From Flavobacteriales bacterium (GTDB lineage Bacteria; Bacteroidota; Bacteroidia; Flavobacteriales_F; PHOS-HE28): a DNA stretch of 37,737 bases. The notes under the pieces were generated by a model. It was given only the letters and a program-made list of their open reading frames with translations, was not told the DNA's origin and made no database searches. The translations under genes and the position numbers were made by a program. Location: contig JADJDP010000041.1 of NCBI GenBank assembly GCA_016702645.1, positions 1 through 37,737 of the forward strand, written 5' to 3'. Of the stretch, positions 1 to 8,873 are shown in pieces. The number at the start of each line of letters is the position of its first letter. Positions within the stretch are counted from its first letter, which is position 1.

Positions 1-263
1 AAACCGTAGATGGCCAGCAGGGCCACGGCTGCGACAGTGATGGGCGCATCTTGGTTGTGGGGTGCGGAATTGCGGGGTGCGAAAGTAAGCTCGGGGATGT
101 CGGGCGCTTCGCCAAGATCGTGCCGGAACAGAGACTCAAGGAGTTAGCGGCAGGAGCAGGGGTAAGCAGGATCGGGTTCCGATGCTTTCGTTCTCAAGGA
201 AGGCTCAATCTGCCTCCTCGTTGGTGGAACACTTGCCCCTGCTCTGCCAACTGCCTCGCACTA
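1..263 (-). other. Region downstream of murA; possible start of a further minus-strand gene
   Basis: No complete gene is visible. Read on the minus strand, bases 80-87 give TACTTTCG, the same -7 box used before rpsL, and about 30 bases further the window edge is reached. In the last 50 bases one frame reads NQDAPITVAAVALLAIYG, a hydrophobic stretch that could be an N-terminal membrane segment or signal anchor. The gene, if real, lies mostly outside the window and cannot be identified. Confidence 0.3.
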
Positions 264-1568
264 TCAGATCGCTTCGATCCGTGCCCCGATGGCGTTCAAC
301 CCGGCCCTCGATGTTCTGGTAGCCCCGTCAGGATCGCTCGATATTGTCGATAGTGCTGGTGCCATTGCGCTCAGGGCGGCGATGAGCAGGGAAGCACCGC
401 GCGCGGATATCCAGGGCTCGTCGGGCGGATGGCCCGTAGTGGCATCTGGAAATGAAGTAAATCTTTCGACCAAGGCGCGGTATGGATCGCGGAAAGCGTG
501 ATGCGCACCCATCTCGATGAGTTTGTCCGTGAAGAACAGGCGCTCTCGAACATCTTCGAATGGATGACCGCGCTTCCCTTGGCTGAACAGCGGTCACTAA
601 GGACGATGCTCAGGAGGTCAGGCGTGGCTGGGCCAAGAGGCGCATCGGCAACGGTCATTGTTGCTACCGTCGATGAACTTTGCACAGATATAGTGCTCTT
701 ATTGCCGGAGCAAATGTCGTCGCCGTTGCGCACGACAGCGATCCCTTGTTCCCGGAAGATATAAAGATGCTCCCAAGTGAGTGTAAGCAGTGTCCTTGAT
801 GGTGATACTCGCTGCGCGTCATTTGCGAGGCCGATGAACTAGTACGCTCTCGGTGCGTGTCCCATTAGCGTGCGGTGCTCAGTACCGCTGGGTTCCTTCA
901 CGCCGTCGATAAGCAACAGGTTTGCTTGATGCCGCTGATGCAGCCCATCTTGCACGCGCGTGTTGCCGGAAACTACTTACAGGCCAGGGTTCGCACGCTG
1001 CATTGAAGATGCGTGGTGCGTCGCCGCAGCAAGCACTGCAGCCTGCCATCACGATGTTGGCGGTGCCGTCGCTGGCCTCGTCGAGGGCGTGGCAGCCCTT
1101 GAGTTATGGCCTCGGCGCGGTAGGCGCCTTCCTTCACATCATGTGAATCACCAGGCACCTGGTTTCTCGAGCCGGTGAGTGCGTGTCCATCCGGCGTCGC
1201 CCGTCTTGTCCACCTGGTGATGGAATGTAACCTCGGCCGTGGCGTTACAGAGTGCCGGGACCGGGCCACCATCACGCTTGGCACAAGCTGCCACCGAGGC
1301 TCTTGTACTCCGGGTCCAGGAAAAACTCCGGGTTCACCGTCTTACGCTGCAAAAGCGATAGGACCCCTGTCCCAACTTACGACCTGCGCCCATGGCCTTC
1401 CAACAGGTCGATGGGCTTGTCGACATCCACGATGTCCGGGATGTTGTGGATCGTCACTGGCTCGCTATGAGCAACACGGCGCAGAGGATCCGCAACGCTT
1501 CGTTCTTGGCACCCTGTGGCCCAGTTCACCCTTCAGCCTGCGGCCACCTCAATGCAGAACTTACACAT
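264..1568 (-). CDS. murA: UDP-N-acetylglucosamine 1-carboxyvinyltransferase MurA, broken by many frameshifts
   Basis: MurA transfers enolpyruvate from PEP to UDP-GlcNAc, the first committed step of peptidoglycan synthesis in the cytoplasm. No single frame covers it, but successive minus-strand frames give MurA signatures in order: EPVTIHNIPDI near 1440, GRRRMDTH near 1190, GTANIVMA and NAACEP near 1010-1080, NLLLIDGVK near 910, ATPDLLSIVLSDR near 600-650, KMFES near 560, RLFFTDKLIEMGAH near 510, ARGASLLIAALSAM near 390, STIDNIE near 340 and LNAIGARIEAI ending in TGA at 264. The 1305 bp span equals about 435 codons, the usual MurA length. An ATG at 1566-1568 precedes KFCIEV, which fits the family start. 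The position of E. coli Cys115 reads as Asp. It lies downstream of the DUF4290 gene. MurA is essential, so the many indels are probably sequence errors. Confidence 0.85.
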
Positions 1569-1723
1569 GTGTTTCCCGACGTTCGTTGCGAAGCAACAAC
1601 GTGAGCGAAACACTGGCCTGACGTTCAGAGCGCGGTACTAACAGTGTGCAATGATGAGGTCGCGATGTTGTCACTCTGACACCGGAGTTCCATCCAGGGC
1701 GAACCACGCCCACGCGAAAACCA

Positions 1724-1743
1724 CCTTCGACAGGCTCAGGGCG
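1724..1743. repeat. Dispersed intergenic repeat of the CCTTCGACAGGCTCAGG type
   Basis: The 20 bases contain CCTTCGACAGGCTCAGGGCG, lying directly after the stop of the DUF4290 gene. This motif, with its complement, is a frequent intergenic repeat in many unrelated environmental bacterial genomes. I recognise it from memory; a copy count in the full genome would be needed to show it is repeated here. Confidence 0.45.
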
Positions 1744-1751
1744 CACTCGGC

Positions 1752-2424
1752 CTAATACCGCTTCTTCCGGTTCCGGTGGCGCTTCTTACCGCCGCTTCCG
1801 CCGGGGCGTCTACGCAGGTCCGCTTCGTTGCGCAGGCCGTTCTGTTGGGCGCGCAAAGAGGTCCACGCGGTATGTGCGTGCGAGTTGCGTTTCGGGCGGC
1901 AGCTTCACCTTGCCCTTGCTCATTTCGGCGAGGTCCTTCAGGATGATGGCATCGGGAACGGTGTCGCGGTTCCAAACAAGGAACTGTCGCTTCATCAAGT
2001 TCGCCACGAGCAAGGTGTAGGCTTCCGCACCTCACCGGCTTCCATGGCCGCGCATTGAGGCGTCGTGCGCTCCACCCATCTTGCCATAGTGCCCTTACTT
2101 GACCGCAGTTTGCGGATAGGGAACGCGCTCAGGCTTGCTTTCCAGTTCCTCCGGCTTGGGCATGGGGAAGGGCGCATCCACATCGAGCTTGAATTCGCTC
2201 ATGATCCACAGATGGTCCCATAGCGTACGCTCGAAATTGTCGTGGTTCCGCAGGTGCGGGTTCAGGCGGGCGATCACCTGGATGATGGCCTTGGCGGTGT
2301 GCGTGCGCTTCTCTCGGTCGTCCACTTCCAAGCAATGCTCCACCATGCGTTGCACGTTGCGCCCGTATTCGGGGATGATGAGGCGCGGACGCTGTGTATT
2401 GTAGTCGAACGGTGCTGTGCTCAT
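1752..2424 (-). CDS. DUF4290 family protein, frameshifted
   Basis: A Bacteroidota-specific conserved protein of unknown function, usually about 220 residues. The ATG at 2422-2424 starts MSTAPFDYNTQRPRLIIPEY, followed by GRNVQRMVEHCL and a helical region that ends at an in-frame TAA at 2095. The protein continues in other frames: YGKM at about 2070, LMKRQFLVWNRDTVPDAIIL near 1950, and a basic tail GGSGGKKRHRNRKKRY ending in TAG at 1752. The 673 bp span is one base off a multiple of three, so at least one indel is present, with compensating ones likely. A -7 box TACTTTCG lies at 2484-2491. The gene precedes murA, an order I associate with this phylum. Identity is firm; function is unknown. Confidence 0.8.
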
Positions 2425-2483
2425 GGGAGCGGATCGGGAAAGGATGGAAGCGCCGCAACAACGAACGATCGTGGGCGCAGGGA

Positions 2484-2491
2484 CGAAAGTA
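2484..2491 (-). promoter_or_regulatory. Promoter -7 box of the DUF4290-murA pair
   Basis: Read on the minus strand the bases are TACTTTCG, matching TAnnTTTG, the Bacteroidota -7 consensus, with T to C at the seventh position. It lies 59 bases before the DUF4290 start. No convincing -33 TTG is visible at the expected distance. Confidence 0.45.
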
Positions 2492-2551
2492 GGGAAGGCC
2501 CCGTCGCCGTGGAAGCCCCTCCTACATTTAGCCACCTGCCGCCAGCCTTCG

Positions 2552-3386
2552 ATGCGCCCCAAGGTCTTCATCAATACCCGCTTCAACATGGTGATGAAGG
2601 GGGGTGTACACCATACGGACAAGAGCGGTACCGCCACGCGCACCAATGAGTGGCTCACCAGGCGCTTCGAACTTTTCGAGCGGGTTTGCCTTCCATCATT
2701 GATGGCCCAGACGGACACCGACTTCCATTGGCTCGTGTTCTTCAGTGACCGAACGCCGGAGCCTTTCCTCAAGCGCATCGCTGAACTTCACCGACGCTTT
2801 CCGCCGTTCATACCCTGCTTCCTGCCCGACTTCCAGCAGCAGGAAAGGCGCTTCAAACTTGAAGTGCATGCGCGGTTGGAGCCGGTTGATGAATACATCA
2901 TCACCGCGCGTATCGACAACGACGATGCCTTCCATCGCAGCTTCATCGAGCGGTTGCGCAACGAATTCCATGGCCAGGAAGATGAGATCGTCAACTTCCT
3001 GAACGGCCTCCAGTACGATCAGGAAAACGGGGTGCTCGTGTTCGTGCGAAAGGCCAGCAATCCCTTCATCGCACGGATCGAACGGGTCAAGGAGGGCAAG
3101 GCACTCACCGTGTTGGATGTGATGCACCACGATGCGCCGGCCACCGGCCTTCTTCGCAACGTGGATACGATCCCGCTCTGGTTGCAGTTGATCCACAGGG
3201 GCAACCTGGAGAACGGGCTTACCTCGGCCAAGGTCCGGTTCAGCATGGACTTGGAGAAGGAGTTCGGGATCCCCGGCCCCACACGGATCGACGTTGTGCG
3301 ATCGTCTTTTCGCACAGAAGCATCGTCTTGTCAAGCCACCGATGCGCATGGTGCGCCGAGTTGTACGGCGTGTGCTCCAAGGTTGA
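2552..3386 (+). CDS. Putative rhamnosyltransferase-like glycosyltransferase, frameshifted near the C-terminus
   Basis: About 278 residues. The start MRPKVFINTRFN, then NEWLTRRFELFERVCLPSL, AQTDTDFHWLVFFSD and ARIDNDDAF resemble the putative rhamnosyltransferase family (Rhamno_transf, PF11316), GT-A-like enzymes in which a short acidic motif such as DNDD would hold the metal-sugar nucleotide. Likely a cytoplasmic enzyme of surface polysaccharide or glycan assembly; the sugar cannot be told from sequence. The first frame continues past the family end in nonsense after about 3295; shifting by one base gives LFAQKHRLVKPPMRMVRRV and a TGA at 3384-3386, a plausible basic C-terminus, so one indel is inferred near 3300. 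An in-frame upstream ATG at 2417 is rejected because it lies inside the DUF4290 start region and its added residues look non-coding. It is divergent from the DUF4290 gene. Confidence 0.7.
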
Positions 3387-3389
3387 TCG

Positions 3390-3995
3390 TCAGCCACCAT
3401 CGCGGTACATGCGCACCCAGTCAGGATCCTGCATATCGCGCAGCAAGCGGAGGGCATCCTTGCCGAAGTAGGGTCCGTGCCAATGCGGGTAGTCATCGCC
3501 CCTGTATGCTTGCAGCAAGATCTGCTGGCGGTCGGATGGACGGTATTCCTCACCGGCCCACCCAGTTCCGCGTCCCTCCACTGCGGCACCTCTGTAGCGC
3601 AACTTCCATAGATCGCGAATGGACGAACAGTCGAGGCCGGTGTGCAATTGGCCCTCTTCACTGTATGCCGCGCAACCGGCAATACCGTATTCCTCGAAGA
3701 GATCCAGGCCTTCGATGTTCGCACGGCTTTCTTCGAGCCCTGCCATTTGAAGGATGTAGGTCCCCACGCGCATCGGCCGACTGTCCACCACCTTGTTGTC
3801 GAGCACGGTGTACATGAAGAGCGCGTACATCTCGCCTTGCGCGGTCGGGTTCAGGCTGAAGCCGAATTCGAAACGCGCGTACGCAGGTGGTTTCGGATGG
3901 GGCTGATGGAAGGAGCACAACACCAGCACGGAAACAACCAATACGACACCGCGCATAACGCGGAGGCACAAGCAGGTGTTCGTGGCGGCGCCCAT
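3390..3995 (-). CDS. Unknown exported protein downstream of uvrD
   Basis: 201 residues from the first ATG; a second ATG at 3956 gives MRGVVLVVSVLVLCSFHQPH, a good signal peptide, and is probably the true start. The segment VLVLC is a poor lipobox, so a lipoprotein is possible but not shown. The mature part is rich in aromatic and charged residues (YARFEFGFSL, DLFEEYGIAGCAAY, HWHGPYFGKDALRLLRDM). It contains no domain I recognise. It begins 57 bases after the uvrD stop on the same strand and may be co-transcribed. It converges with the glycosyltransferase; only a few bases separate the two stops. Confidence 0.55.
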   Translation of the reverse strand: MGAATNTCLCLRVMRGVVLVVSVLVLCSFHQPHPKPPAYARFEFGFSLNPTAQGEMYALFMYTVLDNKVVDSRPMRVGTYILQMAGLEESRANIEGLDLFEEYGIAGCAAYSEEGQLHTGLDCSSIRDLWKLRYRGAAVEGRGTGWAGEEYRPSDRQQILLQAYRGDDYPHWHGPYFGKDALRLLRDMQDPDWVRMYRDGG

Positions 3996-4052
3996 CGGGC
4001 GCGTTCAACGTGGATCATGTTAAGGGGGTTGCTCGTGGGAGGCGGCACGTGT

Positions 4053-6470
4053 TCACCCTTCCACCACCGTCAGCTTCGCAAAGCGCAGCAACAACTGCTT
4101 CTGTCCTGCGCTCGGGAAGAAGACCGTCGCCTTCAGATCAGGAGGATTGCCTTCCACCTTCAGCACCTTGCCCTTGCCGAAACGCTCGTGTTCCACGGTC
4201 TGGCCTTCCTGCAGCTCGGGCACAAGACCACCTAATGTGCTCGTCGCTTCAAGCGGCGCACCCGAAGTGGAAACGCGCTTGAGGTTCTTGCGTTCGGGTT
4301 CCGGTGGGCGAAGTGGTGTCGAGGTTGTGCGCGGTGCTGGCTTTCCGATCCCGGGCGCAGAGCGCTCTCGTCCATACACAGGTCGCGATGAAGAGCGTTC
4401 TTCCGCTGGCTTGTCCGGTTTGGCATTGCGTGCCCAAGGTGGGGCCTGCCCCGTCCCGCGAGCCGAGGTGGAGCGATCGTAGTCACCGAAGAGCGAAGGC
4501 CGTTCGCTCTGGCGCGGCATTTCCAGGTATTGCGGATCGATCTCCTCGATGAAGCGGCTTGGTTCGCTGGCGGTGAGGTTCCCCCACTTGTATCGGCTCA
4601 CGGCGTAGCTCAGCGTGCAACTCTTCTCCGCGCGTGTGATCGCCACGTAGAACAAACGCCGCTCTTCTTCGAGGTCCGCTCGGCTCTGCACGGCCATCAG
4701 GTTCGGGAAGAGATCTTCCTCCAAACCCACCACATGCACATACGGGAACTCCAAACCCTTCGCACTGTGGATCGTCATCAGGCTCACGCGATCGTTGTCG
4801 TTCGGGTCGTCGTTGTCGGCGTCCGTCAAGAGCGCGACGTCGATCAGGAAGTCGCTCAAGGTCTTCGGCACATCGGTGCCTTCGGCGTTCGCATCGCTGA
4901 ACTCCTTCATGCCCGCGAGCAACTCCTGGATATTCTCATAACGGCTCACGCCTTCAGGGGTCTTGTCATTGAAGAGGTCCTTCAGGATCCCGCTGCGACG
5001 GGCAACCTCTTCACCCAGCACGGCTGCGCTGTGTGTCGCGAGCATTGTCTGGAAACCCTGGATCATCAGCACGAAATCGGCGATGGCCTTGCGCGTGCCC
5101 GCATGGAACTCCAGATCACCGAGGTGCTGCAGCAGGAGGTCCCAAATGGACATCTGCTTCGCCGCCGAAGCAACGAGCAACTTGTCTATCGTGGTTTGCC
5201 CGATGCCGCGCGTCGGATAGTTGATCACACGCTTCAGCGCTTCTTCATCGCGCGGGTTGCACACCAGGCGGAAGTAGCTGATGAGGTCCTTGATCTCCTT
5301 GCGCTGGTAAAAGCTCGTGCCGCCGTAGATGCGGTACGCGATGTTGAGCTTGCGCAGCGCTTCCTCCATGCTCCGGCTTTGCGCGTTGGTGCGGTACAGG
5401 ATGGCGAAGCCCTTGTTCGGCACCTGGCTCTGCATCTTGGTTTCGAAGATGCTGTGCGCCACGAAGGAGCCTTCCTCGTTGTCGCTCAACGAGCGGTGCA
5501 CCTTGATCTTCTCACCCTGCGCGTTGTCGGTCCAGATGGTTTTTTCGATCTGGTCCTTGTTCTTTTCGATGAGCGAATTGGCCGCGCCCACGATGGTCTT
5601 CGTGCTGCGGTAGTTCTGCTCCAGCTTGAAGAGCTTGTGATCCTCGTAGTCGCTGCGGAAGTTGAGGATGTTCTGGATGTTGGCGCCGCGGAAGGCGTAG
5701 ATGCTCTGGCTGTCGTCGCCCACCACGGTGATGTTCTCGTGGCGCGCGGCGAGCGTCTTCACGATGCTGTACTGCACCGCGTTGGTGTCCTGGTACTCGT
5801 CAACGAGCAGGTATTGGAACCGGGCCTGGTACTTCACCATGGCTTCCGGATGATCGCGGAAGAGCAAGGCGGTGTTGTAGAGCAGATCATCGAAGTCCAT
5901 GGCGCCTGCGCGGAAGCACTTCATCGCGTAGGCCTTGTACAGCTCGCCGATCATGGGCCGCATGTTCGCGGCGTCGCTTGCCATCAATTCCGCGTTCTCC
6001 AGATACTCCAACGGACCGATGAGGTTGTTCTTCGCGATGCTGATGCGGCCGTGGACCTGATTTGGCTTGTACAGCTTGTCGTCGAGCTGCATTTCTTTCA
6101 CCAGACCCTTGATCACGCTCCGGCTATCGTCGGTATCGTAGATGGTGAAATCCTTCGGGTAACCGAGCTTGTCCGCTTCCGCGCGAAGGATGCGCGAGAA
6201 CACACTGTGGAAGGTGCCCATCCAGATGTTCAGCGCTTCACCGCGACCAACGATCGTAGCGATACGCTCCTTCATCTCTTTCGCCGCCTTGTTCGTGAAG
6301 GTGAGCGCGAGGATGCGGAACGGATCCACTCCCTTTGCGATGAGGTGCGCGATGCGCACGGTGAGCACCCGCGTTTTTCCGGAACCCGCGCCGGCGATCA
6401 CCATCATGGGACCTTCCGTGGCCTCCACAGCGGCGCGCTGCGCGGGATTGAGACCGTCGAGATAATCCAT
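4053..6470 (-). CDS. uvrD: ATP-dependent DNA helicase UvrD/PcrA
   Basis: A superfamily 1A 3'-5' helicase for repair and replication-fork clearance, about 805 residues and unbroken. Visible motifs in order: Walker A AGAGSGKT (about residues 26-33), TFTNKAAKEM (Ia), LLVDEYQDTN (II), GDDSQSIYAFRGA (III), LEQNYRST (IV), LMTIHSAKGLEFPYV (V), ERRLFYVAITRAE (VI). The C-terminus EHERFGKGKVLKVEG is the PcrA-type Tudor-like RNA polymerase-binding fold. A GTG at 6476 is in frame, but ATG at 6470 starts MDYLDGLNPAQ, the family start, and is preferred. A -7 box lies 10 bases upstream, so the leader is very short. It is the only long clean gene in the first 9 kb. PcrA, UvrD and Rep names overlap in this phylum. 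Confidence 0.95.
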   Translation of the reverse strand: MDYLDGLNPAQRAAVEATEGPMMVIAGAGSGKTRVLTVRIAHLIAKGVDPFRILALTFTNKAAKEMKERIATIVGRGEALNIWMGTFHSVFSRILRAEADKLGYPKDFTIYDTDDSRSVIKGLVKEMQLDDKLYKPNQVHGRISIAKNNLIGPLEYLENAELMASDAANMRPMIGELYKAYAMKCFRAGAMDFDDLLYNTALLFRDHPEAMVKYQARFQYLLVDEYQDTNAVQYSIVKTLAARHENITVVGDDSQSIYAFRGANIQNILNFRSDYEDHKLFKLEQNYRSTKTIVGAANSLIEKNKDQIEKTIWTDNAQGEKIKVHRSLSDNEEGSFVAHSIFETKMQSQVPNKGFAILYRTNAQSRSMEEALRKLNIAYRIYGGTSFYQRKEIKDLISYFRLVCNPRDEEALKRVINYPTRGIGQTTIDKLLVASAAKQMSIWDLLLQHLGDLEFHAGTRKAIADFVLMIQGFQTMLATHSAAVLGEEVARRSGILKDLFNDKTPEGVSRYENIQELLAGMKEFSDANAEGTDVPKTLSDFLIDVALLTDADNDDPNDNDRVSLMTIHSAKGLEFPYVHVVGLEEDLFPNLMAVQSRADLEEERRLFYVAITRAEKSCTLSYAVSRYKWGNLTASEPSRFIEEIDPQYLEMPRQSERPSLFGDYDRSTSARGTGQAPPWARNAKPDKPAEERSSSRPVYGRERSAPGIGKPAPRTTSTPLRPPEPERKNLKRVSTSGAPLEATSTLGGLVPELQEGQTVEHERFGKGKVLKVEGNPPDLKATVFFPSAGQKQLLLRFAKLTVVEG

Positions 6471-6526
6471 GGACACGGGCCGAAGTTAGGATCGGTCATC
6501 GTGCGTGATCGGGGATGTTGAAAAGG
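6439..6526 (-). repeat. Direct repeat, copy 1: uvrD promoter and first codons
   Basis: This block holds CCTTTTCAA, a -7 box, CTTCGGCCC, the start codon and YLDGLNP codons of uvrD. A second, diverged copy lies at 7769-7850 in the same orientation. The codons differ mostly at synonymous positions (GGT/GGC, CTC/CTG, AAT/AAC), while the encoded residues are kept. Confidence 0.65.
6481..6488 (-). promoter_or_regulatory. Promoter -7 box of uvrD
   Basis: Minus-strand TAACTTCG fits TAnnTTYG and is 10 bases before the preferred ATG. A -33 TTG is not obvious at 18-19 bases upstream, so this is supported mainly by the -7 match and its position. Confidence 0.4.
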
Positions 6527-6550
6527 TGAGCGCTTAGCGTTCGCCGCATA

Positions 6551-6572
6551 GGGGGGGGGGGGGGGGGGGGGG
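6551..6572 (+). repeat. Poly-G tract, 22 bases
   Basis: An uninterrupted run of 22 G on the plus strand, just upstream of uvrD. Three more such tracts follow within 750 bases (6996-7007, 7164-7177, 7270-7314). Read on the minus strand they lie in or beside the remnants of the secreted protein and would encode poly-proline. They may be assembly artefacts. Confidence 0.9.
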
Positions 6573-6995
6573 CCGGCGGGAGCCTGCGAAGGCGTGAAGG
6601 GCCCCCTTTCCCATCCCCGGTTGCAGGCTTTGCGGCAACCTTGCCTTGTGGCGGTTCAAGCGGCACAGCAATCCCACGGCCGGAGACGAAGCGGCCAGGG
6701 GCTGGCCGCCCACGCACCACGAGCACCGCAGCCACCGTGGTAGGCTTGCGCGACTTGCGGATGTGCGCAAGCCCATGGAACGCAGGCCCGACCATCGAAC
6801 TGAGCATCATGTTGTCCAGTCCAACCATCGGGCCAAATACGCCATCGGATGGGGCGCGTGGCCATAGGTTGCGCCGATCCGTTCAGGCCTGTGGGCAGAT
6901 CACTTCTGCACAACCCGCCGGTCTCGTAAAGACTGTTCAGGCTCCAACTCCCTCGCTGGCCGTTCAGGAACACGCCGTGAAATAGTTGAGGCGGC

Positions 6996-7007
6996 GGGGG
7001 GGGGGGG
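6996..7007 (+). repeat. Poly-G tract, 12 bases
   Basis: A run of 12 G following GGCGGC inside the damaged secreted-protein remnant. Confidence 0.85.
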
Positions 7008-7163
7008 CGGTGCCAAATATGTCGCCCAGGGGCTGAGCGGGCGCGCAGCGGGCCGGAGAAGACCGGACGGAGCCGGATAGCGCCGGCGCTCAGGTCGAAT
7101 TGCGGACGAAGAAGATGCCTAGGCCGTCCTCGCTGTGACAATTTCCCGCCCGGCGAAAACAAC

Positions 7164-7177
7164 GGGGGGGGGGGGGG
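7164..7177 (+). repeat. Poly-G tract, 14 bases
   Basis: A run of 14 G between AAC and TCC. Just beyond it, on the minus strand, the frame that reads SPQGDRLAFTTF loses its family resemblance, which suggests that the run replaces or distorts coding sequence. Confidence 0.85.
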
Positions 7178-7267
7178 TCCCGTGGAAAGGTGGTGAAGGC
7201 CAGCCGATCACCCTGAGGGGATGCCTTCAGATGACCGATCGCATCGAAGTTGGAGCGGCCGGGGTTC

Positions 7268-7315
<48 letters not shown>

Positions 7316-7768
7316 GTGGGGCCGCGGGGACGAGACGGGGCGGGTGGCGGGGGGCAGGAGCACACCCCCAAGTCGAGCCAGGATGGCCATGTTCACCACC
7401 AGCCCCGGGGTGAACACAGTAGGGTGCTGCCCGGCTTGGGAATCTGCGACAGGAGTTCAACCCCACCTGTGTCCCGGAGGGTGATGGCCGCCCGCACACG
7501 GTAGGCGGGCAGGTGTTGAAGTCCAGCCCACGCCCTCTGCCCGAAGTACCAATGGCCCCCTGGCGCCAAACACGGCGTGTAAAAGGCCGATGAGGAGGGT
7601 AGAACGGTTCATGATCTCAAGACACCGAGCAGGATGCCTGTGTTCCCGGATGGGGACGAACGGTGAATGTAGGCCCTTGAACTCCTGTTCACCGGGTCTA
7701 ACCAAGAGTCGTATACAGCCGTCCGCACCTCAACACGCTTTACTGCCCTGCTATTGCCGATGGTTTGC

Positions 7769-7850
7769 CGCGGGGTTCAGGCCGTCGAGGTAACATGGAT
7801 GGGCCGAAGGTTGTAGGGCCTGGTTGCGCATGGAACCCATCTTGAAAAGG
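7769..7850 (-). repeat. Direct repeat, copy 2: uvrD-like promoter and start without the gene
   Basis: On the minus strand the block runs CCTTTTCAA, CTACAACCTTCGGCCC, CCATG and then TACCTCGACGGCCTGAACCC, encoding YLDGLNP as at the uvrD start. After the next codon the similarity stops and a TAG follows within a few codons. The copy is therefore a promoter and about ten codons of a uvrD-like gene without the rest. It immediately follows the Fic gene. It could be a recombination scar or a chimeric assembly joint. Confidence 0.6.
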
Positions 7851-7865
7851 CGTCGATCCCGGGAC

Positions 7866-8843
7866 CATGTGGGCGATAACGCGCCGATCGGCCGCTTCCT
7901 TCCACGTGCAGCCTTCCACCGATTAACGCATCTCGAAGGTCCCTTGTCGCGGTCGCGGTAGAGAGCCAGGGATAGAACCCATGTAGTCCTTGCGCCGAAA
8001 GGACGGGCGCTCGCCATCGCGGTGACGGCGTTGGTGAAGGAAAACCTCCACCCGATCGCCGGCAAGCCTTACGGGTCGGATGAAGAGAGCAATTCGGTCA
8101 GTGCTTCATCGATGCGCTCGAGCAGATAGGTGATGAAACCACCGCATCCCCCCCGTCGATCGGCGAACTCCAACGCTGCATTGTACGCGGGCTCCGCACG
8201 CAAGATGAACGCTTCAACCGGCAGGTAAGAGAAGACCGGCCAATGATGCATGAGCATACGGCGTTGCCACAACCGGGCGAGACGGCCGTTGCCAGCAGAA
8301 AATGGACGCAGGTACACAATGCCGAAGTGCAGGACGCAACTCGTCAGGAGCGGCGGGAAGTCATCCTCCTCCGCGTAGCGCAACAAGTCTTGTACAGCAG
8401 CCGGCAGTCCTTTGGCGGATGCGGTGCGCAGCGGCTGCGGATCGCCATAGAAGACTTCGATGGTGCCGGTGCGGTATCGACCGGCATCCACCGCGAGGCC
8501 GTGCATTAGCACGCCGTGCGCTTGCCGCAGGTCTTGTTCCGCGAAGGGGTCTAGGGAGGAGCAGGTCGTAGGTGCGATGTGTATTGAGCGCCTCCAGCGC
8601 TGCGGGCCCTTGTGTACTCGCCGTATGGTCTTCGGCAAGAGCGGCTACTGGATGGGGGTCCAGGAGGCCGCCTTCGATCGCGAGGGTAGCATGAACGGTA
8701 CTGGCACGATAGGCTTTGGCTGAACCACCCGGTGGAAGGTGAAGGTGACGCGCGTTGACCTCGCCCAACTGGTGATGCACCTGCGCGAGCAGGTTCAGCA
8801 TGCGGGGGCTGATGGAGTGATATGTGATGCTTCCGACGTCCAC
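7866..8843 (-). CDS. Fic family protein, frameshifted, with an altered catalytic motif
   Basis: Fic proteins usually transfer AMP to target proteins. From a GTG at 8843, frame one gives NLLAQVHHQLGEVNARHLHL and STVHATLAIEGG, the TxxxEG-type inhibitory helix. Frame two gives ALNTHRTYDLL-like and AHGVLMHGLAVDAGRYR, then HFGIVYLRPFSAGNGRLARL and ITYLLERIDEALTEL, ending at a stop at 8069. A third frame adds TATATRDLRDALIGGRL and GSGRSARYRPH, the C-terminal winged helix common in this subfamily, to about 7866. At least two indels are needed. The motif reads RPFSAGNGR where HPFxxGNGR is expected, so the catalytic His is Arg. A near-perfect promoter precedes it. Function as an AMPylase is doubtful if the sequence is right. 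Confidence 0.75.
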
Positions 8844-8865
8844 GATTCAAATCATATGATGCGAA

Positions 8866-8873
8866 CAAATGTA
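8866..8873 (-). promoter_or_regulatory. Promoter -7 box of the Fic gene
   Basis: Minus-strand TACATTTG matches the Bacteroidota -7 consensus TAnnTTTG exactly, 22 bases before the GTG start. A short palindrome (ATCATATGAT, 8851-8860) lies between the box and the start and might be an operator; this is only suggestive. Confidence 0.5.

Noticed and set aside
498..764. Plus-strand frame of 88 codons that looked like a small helical protein
   Set aside because: The opposite strand carries MurA signatures (SIVLSDR, RLFFTDKLIEMGAH) through the same bases, which explains the open frame.
1175..1621. Plus-strand frame of 148 codons, Cys- and Pro-rich
   Set aside because: It lies antisense to the N-terminal half of murA and shows no similarity to a known family.
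4530..6521. Plus-strand open frame of 663 codons opposite uvrD
   Set aside because: Antisense shadow of the intact uvrD gene; low-complexity Val/His/Glu composition and no recognisable motif.
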